The notes beneath the pieces were generated by a model. It did not search any database. It was given only the letters and a program-made list of their open reading frames with translations, and was not told the DNA's origin. The position numbers and the translations under genes are program-made. Positions 22,399 through 30,646 of a stretch of DNA of 64,000 nucleotides are shown one piece after another; position 1 is the stretch's first letter; every line of letters starts with the position of its first letter. Source of the DNA: Panacagrimonas sp052386745 (GTDB lineage Bacteria > Pseudomonadota > Gammaproteobacteria > Nevskiales > Nevskiaceae); the NCBI GenBank assembly GCA_052386745.1, contig JBQTJW010000002.1:1-64000 (forward strand). The letters are read 5' to 3'.

Positions 22399-23718
22399 AT
22401 GCCCCGACCGCCTGCGATTGAATCCCTGATCGCGGACGCCGTCCCGCCCGGCTCCGGGCAGATCTGGGTGGGATTCAGCGGCGGCCTGGATTCAACCGTT
22501 CTGCTGCATGCGCTGGTGCAGACCGCACGGCAGCCGCGCGCCATCCACGTCCACCACGGCCTGCAACCGGCGGCGGATGGGTGGGCCAGCCACTGCGAGC
22601 AGGTCTGCACCGGCCTGGGCGTGGACTTCCAGCGGTGCCACGTGACCGTCGCCGACGATGGCTCGGGCATCGAAGGTGCCGCCCGCAAGGCCCGCTACGC
22701 AGCGCTGCGTGGGTACTTGCGCGCCGACGACGTCCTGGCAACGGCCCACCATCTGGACGACCAGGCCGAAACGGTGCTGTTGCGCCTGCTGCGTGGCACC
22801 GGCCCGGCCGGGCTTGCCGCCATGCGACCGGTTACGGAAATGGCGCCCGGCTGGCTGTGGCGGCCCCTGCTCGACGTGCCACGATCGCGCCTTGCGGCCT
22901 ACGCGCAAACGCACCGGCTACGCTGGATCGACGATCCCCACAACGCCGATCCGCGGTTCGCGCGCAGCTTCCTGCGCCACCACGTCCTGCCGCTGCTGCA
23001 TCGGCATTGGCCGGGCGCGACGGGCGCGCTCGCACGGACGGCGGAACTGTCAGGCGAAGCGGCTGAACTGCTGGACGACCTGGCGGAGTCCGATCTGGAT
23101 GCACTGGCGGGTGCCGATCACCAGCTCTCCATCCCGGGCCTGCTGCGCCTGACACCCGCCCGCCGCCGCAATCTTCTCCGCGGGTGGGTGGCGCGGATGG
23201 GCCTGCCTGCTCCGTTCCAAGACACGCTCCAGCGCCTGGACCCGGAAGTGCTGGGCGCGGCACCGGACGCCACGCCGCTGCTGGCCTGGCCCGGTGGCGA
23301 GTTCCGCCGCTACCGCGAGTGGCTGTTCGCCATGCGTCCCTTGCCGCCGGCTGACGCCGGCTTTCGCAATGACTGGGACGGCACCAGAGAGTTCGCCCTG
23401 CCGCCCGGCTGCGGCGTGCTTCGGCCCGGCGATCTGGCACCGGGGGCGTACCTCGTGCGGATGGTCCAGCCCGGAGAACGGGCGCGGCCCCTGGGCTCCC
23501 GGACGACGCGCACGCTCAAGAACCTGTTCCAGGACCGCGGGATTCCTCCCTGGGTGCGGGAGCGCACGCCGGTGGTCGAGCGGGCAGGTGCCGTGGCCTG
23601 GATCGGCGGGATCGGCCAGGTCGGCCCGATCGCTGGCGCGCCAAGCGCTGCCGTCGAAGCTGCCGTCGACGTGCAATGGCTGAACGGACCGCCGGGCGCC
23701 GCAGCAGGAGCCAGGTAA
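22399..23718 (+). CDS. tilS: tRNA(Ile)-lysidine synthase
   Basis: A 439-residue N-type ATP pyrophosphatase that converts C34 of tRNA-Ile(CAU) to lysidine, changing its codon specificity from AUG to AUA. The PP-loop is GFSGGLDSTVLLH. The family motif HHLDDQAETVLLRLLRGT follows, and WIDDPHNADPRFARSFLR marks the substrate region. The C-terminal domain with RTLKNLFQDRGIPPWVRER is also present. It follows accA by 37 bases on the same strand, the usual gammaproteobacterial neighbour. Confidence 0.95.
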   Translation: MPRPPAIESLIADAVPPGSGQIWVGFSGGLDSTVLLHALVQTARQPRAIHVHHGLQPAADGWASHCEQVCTGLGVDFQRCHVTVADDGSGIEGAARKARYAALRGYLRADDVLATAHHLDDQAETVLLRLLRGTGPAGLAAMRPVTEMAPGWLWRPLLDVPRSRLAAYAQTHRLRWIDDPHNADPRFARSFLRHHVLPLLHRHWPGATGALARTAELSGEAAELLDDLAESDLDALAGADHQLSIPGLLRLTPARRRNLLRGWVARMGLPAPFQDTLQRLDPEVLGAAPDATPLLAWPGGEFRRYREWLFAMRPLPPADAGFRNDWDGTREFALPPGCGVLRPGDLAPGAYLVRMVQPGERARPLGSRTTRTLKNLFQDRGIPPWVRERTPVVERAGAVAWIGGIGQVGPIAGAPSAAVEAAVDVQWLNGPPGAAAGAR

Positions 23719-23736
23719 ATTGGACGGGCGAACGCC

Positions 23737-24399
23737 TTACGGCTCGGCCCAGAGGCGCAGCAGGTTCACATAGGTTTTCGCCGCGAGATCAGACTCCGCC
23801 GTCTTCACGCCACCGGATTTCTGCCACAGCCCGCGCCGCAGGGATTCCATGTCGAACAGGATCTCCCGCTTCGCCGGGTCGCGCACCAGGCTCTGCACCC
23901 AGAGGATGGCGGCAAGGCGCTCGCCCCGGGTGACCTCGGCCACGTGGTGCAAGGTGTTGGCGGGATAGACCACGGCCTGGCCAGCGGGAAGCTTGACCTT
24001 GATCGGCCCGCCGTGCAGTTCCAGGGTCAGTTCTCCGCCGTCGTAGCTGGCCGGATCGCTCAGGAACACCGTGATCGCGATGTCGGTGCGCACATTGCCC
24101 TGCGCGCCCATGATGGCGTCGTCCACGTGCGGCCCGTATGCCATTCCCGGCACGTACCGCGAGAACTTCGGCACGAGGATGACGTTGGGCTGGGTGGCCG
24201 CGCGGAACAGTCCATGCCGGAGCAGGGCCTGGTGAACCTGTTGCCCGCTGGCCTCGTGGTCGGCCTGAAGATTCTTCTTGATTCCCCGTCCGTACCAGCC
24301 CCCGGTCGCCGAGCCATCGGAAAAGCTGGCCGACGCAAGCTCCGTCCGGATCGTGGCGACCGTCGCCGCATCGAGCACATCATTCAGAATCAGAAGCAT
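23737..24399 (-). CDS. PKHD-type Fe(II)/2OG hydroxylase (PiuC/YbiX-like)
   Basis: A 220-residue 2OG-Fe(II) oxygenase. It has MAYGPHVDDAIMG (the HxD pair), a distal His in PANTLHHVAEVTRGER and the downstream Arg of the same motif, plus the N-terminal SFSDGSATGGWYGRGIKKN that is specific to the YbiX/PiuC group. Relatives are often iron-regulated and sit beside TonB-dependent receptor genes, though here there is none. The start at 24399 gives the canonical MLLILNDVL. It is convergent with tilS, and its upstream region contains the tRNA-Pro terminator. Confidence 0.87.
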   Translation of the reverse strand: MLLILNDVLDAATVATIRTELASASFSDGSATGGWYGRGIKKNLQADHEASGQQVHQALLRHGLFRAATQPNVILVPKFSRYVPGMAYGPHVDDAIMGAQGNVRTDIAITVFLSDPASYDGGELTLELHGGPIKVKLPAGQAVVYPANTLHHVAEVTRGERLAAILWVQSLVRDPAKREILFDMESLRRGLWQKSGGVKTAESDLAAKTYVNLLRLWAEP

Positions 24400-24430
24400 C
24401 GCCCGGCTCCTTGCTTGATCCACCGCCAAC

Positions 24431-24458
24431 AAAAATGCCGCTGGATGAGAGCGGCATT
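24431..24458 (-). terminator. Intrinsic terminator after tRNA-Pro
   Basis: On the minus strand a 9-bp stem (AATGCCGCT / AGCGGCATT) with a 7-base loop ends in five T residues. It lies 14 bases past the tRNA 3' end, as expected for a tRNA transcript terminator. Confidence 0.8.
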
Positions 24459-24469
24459 CTTTCAGGAAA

Positions 24470-24549
<80 letters not shown>

Positions 24550-24633
24550 CGATTTGCTGCTTTGGACGCCGCGCCGCGAGGGCTGCCGTCCGGGGGGCCG
24601 CGATGATAGCCGCGGGCGGCCGCGCTGCAAAGC

Positions 24634-25041
24634 TCAATCCAGCAGCTTGAGCAGCGATTCGAGTTCGCGCCGGACCTGGCTGATGGCCCGGCCGCGGGCG
24701 GCGAGGGTCTGCACCGGCACGGTCTGCGGCCGGTCGGCGGCATCGTTGGAGGCCAACGACGCACCGATGGCCTGCGGATCGCGCAGGCGCTGGCGCGCGC
24801 CGCCAATGGTAAAGCCCTGTTCGTACAGCAACTTGCGGATGTTGCGCACCATCATCACGTCTTCGTGCTGGTAGTAGCGGCGGTTGCCGCGGCGCTTCAC
24901 CGGCTTGAGCTGCGGGAACTCCTGCTCCCAGTAGCGCAGCACGTGCGGCTTGACTAGGCAGAGGTCCGACACTTCGCCGATGGCGAAGTAGCGCTTGCGC
25001 GGAATTTCAGGGAGTGGCGCGAACGCTTCAGCCGTTTGCAT
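24634..25041 (-). CDS. MerR-family transcriptional regulator
   Basis: A 135-residue protein whose N-terminal half is a MerR winged helix-turn-helix (YFAIGEVSDLCLVKPHVLRYW, then RRYYQHEDV). The C-terminal dimerisation part is short, and no metal-binding cysteine cluster typical of metal sensors is present. It overlaps the end of ihfA by 14 bases and is therefore probably translated together with it. This ihfA-merR pair recurs in many gammaproteobacteria, yet the target of the regulator is not established. Confidence 0.85.
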   Translation of the reverse strand: MQTAEAFAPLPEIPRKRYFAIGEVSDLCLVKPHVLRYWEQEFPQLKPVKRRGNRRYYQHEDVMMVRNIRKLLYEQGFTIGGARQRLRDPQAIGASLASNDAADRPQTVPVQTLAARGRAISQVRRELESLLKLLD

Positions 25042-25321
25042 CGAGCTCGACCCTCAACCGGAGTTTCTGACCTGGGCGGAAGGTTACTACCCTTCGCGCC
25101 GAGATCGGAATTTCTTCCCCGGTCTTCGGATTGCGCCCCGGGCGCTGGTTCTTGGTGCGCAGCTCGAAGTTGCCGAACCCGGACAGCTTCACTTCCTCCC
25201 CCGACTCCAGGCGCCCGCGGATCTCCTCGAAGAACAGGTCGACAAACTCCTTGGCCTCGCGCTTGTTGAGGCCCAGCTCGTCAAACAGTGCGTCTGCCAG
25301 TTCGGCCTTGGTGAGCGCCAC
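25028..25321 (-). CDS. ihfA: Integration host factor subunit alpha
   Basis: A 97-residue HU-family DNA-bending protein that pairs with IhfB. The sequence starts ALTKAELADALFDELGLNKR, contains the KLSGFGNFELRTKNQRPGRNP beta-arm with the Pro that intercalates into DNA, and ends in ARRVVTFRPGQKL. It lies downstream of pheT and upstream of the merR-type gene, exactly the conserved order. The promoter may lie within pheT or further up the operon. Confidence 0.97.
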   Translation of the reverse strand: MALTKAELADALFDELGLNKREAKEFVDLFFEEIRGRLESGEEVKLSGFGNFELRTKNQRPGRNPKTGEEIPISARRVVTFRPGQKLRLRVELDANG

Positions 25322-25359
25322 GTTGTTGTCCCCCTGAGACTCAAGCTCGACAGATGCGA

Positions 25360-27726
25360 TCAGGCCCGCACCGTTGCCCCGAGTTTGTCAGCGACTTCGG
25401 CGGTGATGACGGCTATTGCCGAATCGATCTCGACATCGGTTAGGGTGCGCGAGGCATTCTGGAAAATCAAGCCTAAGGCCATGCTTTTGAACGCACTCCG
25501 CAGCTTGTCACCGCGGTAGAGGTCGAACAGGATCACCTCACGCAGCGAGGGCGGAGCGGCCACCGCCACGGCCTCGCGCAGCTGGGCGAACGTCACCTCG
25601 TCCGGCACCTGGAGGGCCAGGTCGCGGCGCGAGGCGGGGAATTCCGACAGCGCTTCCACCCGCGGCAGCGGTGCGCTGCGCAGGGTCGACCAGTCGATCT
25701 CGAACACGATGGCCGACGAGGGCAGCGACATCTCCGCCACCAGCCCGGGGTGCAGTTCACCCATCCAGCCCACGCCCTGCCCTTCGACCACGATCCGGGC
25801 GCTGCGCCCCGGGTGCAAGGCGGGGTGCAGCGCGGGCTCGAAACCCACGGATTCGGGCTGGCTGAACAGGGCCAGCACGTCGGCCTTCACGTCGAAGAAG
25901 TCGGCGGGCCGCACCACCGTGCCCCACTGCTCGGGACGCGCCGCACCGGCCACCAGGCCGGCAAAGCGCGGGGTTTCGGTGATGGCGCCCGCGTTCCGGG
26001 CAAAGCACACGCCGGCCTCGAACAGGCGCAGCCGCGGTTCCTGGCGCGCGTGGTTGTAGCGCCAGGCGTCGATCAGCCCGCACCACAGGGTGGAGCGCAT
26101 CAGGGCGAGGTTGTCGGCAATCGGGTTGTCGAGCGGGATGGCCTCCACGTCCGGGTTCAGGCGCTGCTGCACGGCGCGGTCGGCGAAGGCGAGCGAGATC
26201 ACCTCCTGCCAGCCACGGGCCACGAGCAGGCCCTTGATGGCGGCCTGGCCGCGTTCCCGCTCGCTCGGCCGGCCTGGCGCCAGCCGCGCCGCGTAGGGCC
26301 TGGCCGGGATGCGATCGTAGCCGTACAGGCGGGCCACTTCCTCGATCAGGTCGGCTTCCAGGCGCAGGTCGTAGCGCCAGCTCGGAATCTGCGCGGTCCA
26401 GGTTCCGCCCACTTCCGCGCGGGTGGAGATGCCCAGGCGCGACAGCAGCGCCTCCACTTCCTTGGGCGCAATGTCGTGGCCGAGCATCTTGTTGAGCCGC
26501 GCCTGGCGCAGGCTCACCCGCGGCGTTTCCGGCTGCGGACGCCCGGCAAACGTGATGGAACCGGCCTCGCCGCCGCAGATCTGGGCGGCCAGCTCGGTGG
26601 CGCGCTCCAGCGCGGCGCGTTGCAGGTCGGGGTCCACGCCGCGCTCGAAGCGGTACAGCGCGTCGGACGCCAGCTTGTGCCGGCGGCCGGTCCCCGCCAC
26701 CGCGTTCATGGCAAAGCAGGCGCTTTCGAACAGGACCTTGGTGGTGGACGCGCTGACGGCGGTGGATTCGCCGCCCATGACGCCGGCCAGGGCGATGGGG
26801 CCGCTCTCGTCACAGATCAGCAGTTCGCCATCGTTGAGGGTGACGGGCTGGCCGTTGAGCAGCACCAGGCTCTCGCCCGCGCGCGCGCGGCGCACCTGGA
26901 GGGTTCCGCTCAGGCGCGTCTCGTCGAAGGCGTGCATGGGCTGGCCGAGTTCGAGCATCACGTAGTTGGTGATGTCCACCAGCGGCTGGATGCTGCGGAT
27001 GCCGCTGCGGCGCAGGCGCTCGCGCATGAGGTCGGGGATGCGGGCGCGGCGGTTGAGGCCGTACACCACGCGGCCGGCGTAGGCCGAGCAGTCGGCCAGG
27101 TTCTCGATCTCCACGGCGTGGCGGAACTCGCCGACCACCACCGCCGGCTTGGTCCGCGGCCGGCTCATCTGCACGCCGAACAGGGCCGACACCTCGCGCG
27201 CGAGCCCCACCACCGACAGGCAGTCGCCGCGGTTGGGCGTGATCTCCAGGTTCAGGATGCGATCGTCCAGCGCCAGGTGCTGTTCGATCGGTGTGCCCAG
27301 GACGGCGCCGGCGTCCAACTCCAGCAGGCCGTCGGATTTCTCTGCCAGCCCCAGCTCCGAGGCCGAGCACAGCATGCCGCCCGATTCCACGCCGCGCAGG
27401 GCCGCGGCCTTGATCTCCAGGCCGCCCGGCAGGCGCGCGCCCGGCAGCGCCACCGGCACCACCATGCCGGCGCGGGCGTTGGCCGCGCCGCAGACAATGG
27501 TCGACGGCGCAGCCGCGCCCACGTCCACCTCGCACACGCGCAGGCGCTCGGCGTTGGGGTGCGGCGCCAGGGACACGATGCGCCCCACCACCACGCCCTG
27601 CGGCATCTCGGCCACCACGGGCTCGATTTCCAGCTCCAGGCCGCCCATGACCAGGCGATCGGCAATCTGCTCGATCGTCGCGGCGGGGTTGACCCACTCG
27701 CGCAGCCACTTTTCGCTCAGCTTCAT
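25360..27726 (-). CDS. pheT: Phenylalanyl-tRNA synthetase beta subunit
   Basis: A 788-residue subunit of the alpha2-beta2 phenylalanyl-tRNA synthetase. The order of domains is normal: an N-terminal EMAP-like tRNA-binding fold (VGRIVSLAPHPNAERLRVC), the B3/B4 editing domain, the B5 DNA-binding-like domain, a degenerate catalytic core, and the C-terminal FDX-ACB anticodon-binding domain (SEFPASRRDLALQV). It starts 13 bases after the pheS stop and is followed by ihfA. The length is typical. Confidence 0.97.
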   Translation of the reverse strand: MKLSEKWLREWVNPAATIEQIADRLVMGGLELEIEPVVAEMPQGVVVGRIVSLAPHPNAERLRVCEVDVGAAAPSTIVCGAANARAGMVVPVALPGARLPGGLEIKAAALRGVESGGMLCSASELGLAEKSDGLLELDAGAVLGTPIEQHLALDDRILNLEITPNRGDCLSVVGLAREVSALFGVQMSRPRTKPAVVVGEFRHAVEIENLADCSAYAGRVVYGLNRRARIPDLMRERLRRSGIRSIQPLVDITNYVMLELGQPMHAFDETRLSGTLQVRRARAGESLVLLNGQPVTLNDGELLICDESGPIALAGVMGGESTAVSASTTKVLFESACFAMNAVAGTGRRHKLASDALYRFERGVDPDLQRAALERATELAAQICGGEAGSITFAGRPQPETPRVSLRQARLNKMLGHDIAPKEVEALLSRLGISTRAEVGGTWTAQIPSWRYDLRLEADLIEEVARLYGYDRIPARPYAARLAPGRPSERERGQAAIKGLLVARGWQEVISLAFADRAVQQRLNPDVEAIPLDNPIADNLALMRSTLWCGLIDAWRYNHARQEPRLRLFEAGVCFARNAGAITETPRFAGLVAGAARPEQWGTVVRPADFFDVKADVLALFSQPESVGFEPALHPALHPGRSARIVVEGQGVGWMGELHPGLVAEMSLPSSAIVFEIDWSTLRSAPLPRVEALSEFPASRRDLALQVPDEVTFAQLREAVAVAAPPSLREVILFDLYRGDKLRSAFKSMALGLIFQNASRTLTDVEIDSAIAVITAEVADKLGATVRA

Positions 27727-27739
27727 GCGGGATTCCCGG

Positions 27740-28768
<1,029 letters not shown>

Positions 28769-28784
28769 GCATCCCCCACCAATG

Positions 28785-28815
28785 AAAAAAGGGAGCCGCC
28801 TGGCGGCGGACTCCC
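28785..28815 (-). terminator. Terminator/attenuator directly before pheS
   Basis: On the minus strand two 5-bp stem blocks (GGGAG...CTCCC and CCGCC...GGCGG, one bulged base, 4-base loop) are followed by six T residues. Only 16 bases separate the T-run from the pheS ATG, so any pheST transcription from upstream must read through it. This is how an attenuator would sit. I see no phenylalanine-rich leader peptide before it. Confidence 0.7.
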
Positions 28816-28868
28816 CTTCAGTGCCGCGGCGCGGGGTGGTGTGCGCCCCGGGCCGTGGCCGGCTCGTA

Positions 28869-28899
28869 CCGGGATTCGCCGGGTTCGCCGGGATTCGCC
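28869..28899. repeat. Iterated GGGATTCGCC repeat between rplT and pheS
   Basis: Three near-identical units (GGGATTCGCC, GGGTTCGCC, GGGATTCGCC) lie in tandem in the rplT-pheS gap, downstream of the rplT stop. It is another member of the short iterated G/C-rich repeats seen at gene junctions in this window. Confidence 0.5.
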
Positions 28900-28925
28900 G
28901 CGGCTCACCCCACGCCCGCGTGTCG

Positions 28926-29282
28926 TTACGCCAGCGCGGCCTTGGCCTGCGCCACCAGCGCGGCGAACGCCGGCTTGTCGTGGATGGCGATGTCGGACAG
29001 CACCTTGCGGTCCAGCAGCACGCCGGCCTTGTTCATGCCGTCGATGAAGCGGCTGTACGACAGCCCCAGCTCGTTGGTGGCGGCGTTGATGCGCTGAATC
29101 CAGAGCGCGCGGAACTCGCGCTTCTTCACGCGGCGGTCGCGGTACGCGTACTGGCCGGACTTGATGACCTGCTGCTTGGCCGCGCGGTATACGCGCGACT
29201 TGGCGCCCTGGTAGCCCTTGGCCTTGGCCAGCAGCTTCTTGTGACGCGCGCGCGCGGTAACGCCTCTCTTGACTCGTGCCAT
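28926..29282 (-). CDS. rplT: 50S ribosomal protein L20
   Basis: A 118-residue basic protein with the L20 signature: ARVKRGVTARARHKKLLAKAKG at its N terminus (the part that binds 23S rRNA early in assembly), then YAYRDRRVKKREFRALWIQR. It lies 12 bases after rpmI in the infC operon. In E. coli L20 represses rpmI-rplT translation by binding mRNA; that is possible here but no structure is proven. Nothing in the sequence is unusual. Confidence 0.97.
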   Translation of the reverse strand: MARVKRGVTARARHKKLLAKAKGYQGAKSRVYRAAKQQVIKSGQYAYRDRRVKKREFRALWIQRINAATNELGLSYSRFIDGMNKAGVLLDRKVLSDIAIHDKPAFAALVAQAKAALA

Positions 29283-29294
29283 GTCGGATTCTCC

Positions 29295-29492
29295 TTAGGC
29301 GTAGGGCAACATCTTGTTGACTTCCTTCACGTCCGAGCCGTTGACCTGGGTCGTTCCGCGCAGCTGGCGGATGGTCTTGGGGCCCTTCTTGGTCAGGATG
29401 TGGCGCTTGAACGCCTGGCTTCGCTTGAAGCCGCCCTTCGCGGTCCGCTTGAAGCGCTTGGCGGCGCTCTTGATGGTTTTCATCTTGGGCAT
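29295..29492 (-). CDS. rpmI: 50S ribosomal protein L35
   Basis: A 65-residue basic protein beginning MPKMKTIKSAAKRFKRTAKG and containing KRHILTKKGPKTIRQLRG, diagnostic for L35. The start at the ATG at 29492 has a GGAAGGAG-type ribosome-binding site. It lies 185 bases downstream of infC, a gap rich in G/C hairpins where autoregulatory mRNA structures are known in relatives, and is followed closely by rplT. Confidence 0.97.
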   Translation of the reverse strand: MPKMKTIKSAAKRFKRTAKGGFKRSQAFKRHILTKKGPKTIRQLRGTTQVNGSDVKEVNKMLPYA

Positions 29493-29677
29493 GACTTGAA
29501 ACTCCTTCCCGGTTGTTCCGGGTCTGCATATGACCGGCTTCACAACCCCGCCCAGGGGCGCTTGCCGGGCCCCTGAACATTCAGGGGACTTGGATGACGG
29601 GCCGAGGCCCGCTGCTACTTTCCGGACCGACCTGCCAGCCCGTAAAACCCGATCGGCGCCTGCCGCGCCGCAACCGC

Positions 29678-30196
29678 TCAATGCTTCTTGGCACCCAGCA
29701 CCATGACCGCCTGGCGCCCTTCCATCTTGGGATGCTGCTCGACCACGGCCAGCTCGACCAGATCGTTCTTCACCCGCTCCATCACCCGCATGCCCAGCTC
29801 CTGGTGCGCCATCTCGCGCCCGCGGTAGCGGATCGTGACCTTGACCTTGTCGCCCTCTTCCAGGAAGCGCGTCATGTTGCGCAGCTTGGTCTGGTAGTCG
29901 CCTTCCTCGGTGGTCGGGCGGAACTTCACTTCCTTGACCTCGATCTGCTTCTGCTTGCGCTTGGCCGCGTGCTGGGCCTTGTCCTTCTGGTACAGGTACT
30001 TCCCGTAATCCATGATCTTGCAGACCGGCGGATCGGCGTTTGGCGATACCTCCACCAGGTCCAGCTCCAGCTCCATTGCCTTGGCAACGGCATCGCGCGT
30101 CATCATGATGCCGATCATCTCGCCTTCGGCGCCGATGACCCGGACACGGGGCACATTGATCTGCTCGTTGCGCCGATCTTCACGTTCCTGAGCGAT
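29678..30196 (-). CDS. infC: Translation initiation factor IF-3 (AUC start)
   Basis: About 172 residues. IF-3 binds the 30S subunit, prevents premature 50S joining and proofreads the start codon. The N domain (RRNEQINVPRVRVIGAEGEM) and C domain (EVKEVKFRPTTEEGDYQTK and KVKVTIRYRGREM) are complete. I place the start at an ATC codon at 30196 because AGGAG lies 8 bases before it and the protein then has normal length. The upstream ATG (30250) would add an 18-residue Arg-rich extension without a proper site. Rare AUU/AUC/AUA starts in infC are the known basis of IF-3 autoregulation. Confidence 0.93.
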   Translation of the reverse strand: MAQEREDRRNEQINVPRVRVIGAEGEMIGIMMTRDAVAKAMELELDLVEVSPNADPPVCKIMDYGKYLYQKDKAQHAAKRKQKQIEVKEVKFRPTTEEGDYQTKLRNMTRFLEEGDKVKVTIRYRGREMAHQELGMRVMERVKNDLVELAVVEQHPKMEGRQAVMVLGAKKH

Positions 30197-30252
30197 GCTG
30201 GACTCTCCTGCTTGTTTCCGAACTGCCCGCGCCACGCGGCGGACAGACAAGT

Positions 30253-30273
30253 AAAGCCCGCGAGGCGGGCTTT
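30253..30273. terminator. Perfect hairpin in the infC leader
   Basis: AAAGCCCGC-GAG-GCGGGCTTT is a perfect 9-bp stem with a 3-base loop, 57-77 bases upstream of the infC start. It could terminate transcription in either direction or structure the infC leader; the A/T ends make it symmetrical. Confidence 0.6.
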
Positions 30274-30583
30274 GGGCCGCGAATCATAGGGAAGCGCAGG
30301 ACAAAGCTCAAGCACGGCAATTCAGCGCGCGACTTCAATTTTGCTCGAACGCATGCCCAGCCCATCGCGGGCCGGGGAGAGAGACGTTCAGCCGATGGAT
30401 CGGTCATTGCCACCGGGCTGGAAACTCGCCTAGATGGCTTCACTCCAATGATGGCCGACGCAGAGCCGGACAGCGAGCCAGAAAGCGCGTCCGGGCCTGC
30501 CGGATGCGGATTACGGACACCCTCAAAATCGCCACGCCACGCTGAGAGGAACGATACGGATGCCAAGGGCGCAAACGACGAAG

Positions 30584-30612
30584 CCGGGGGCGGACGCGAT
30601 GTCCACCCCCGG
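30584..30612 (-). terminator. Hairpin after the DUF1302 gene
   Basis: An 11-base stem with a single mismatch (CCGGGGGTGGA / TCCGCCCCCGG on the minus strand) around a 7-base loop lies 35 bases past the DUF1302 stop. The following T-run is weak (CTTCGTCGTTTG). It probably ends the four-gene transcript. The remainder of 30274-30646 holds no gene I can support, and presumably the infC operon promoter. Confidence 0.5.
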
Positions 30613-30646
30613 CCTCTATCAGCCGATGCCGCCTGGCTGCTTCCTC

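Noticed and set aside
28816..28925. A pheM-like leader peptide before pheS
   Set aside because: No short frame with Phe codons and a ribosome-binding site was found; the stretch is mostly an iterated repeat.
29493..29677. An L20-binding leader between infC and rpmI
   Set aside because: The gap is G/C-rich and can fold, but I could not identify the specific L20 recognition elements.
30197..30250. An 18-residue N-terminal extension of IF-3 from an upstream ATG
   Set aside because: The ribosome-binding site is inside the extension and fits the ATC codon; the extension is not typical of the family.
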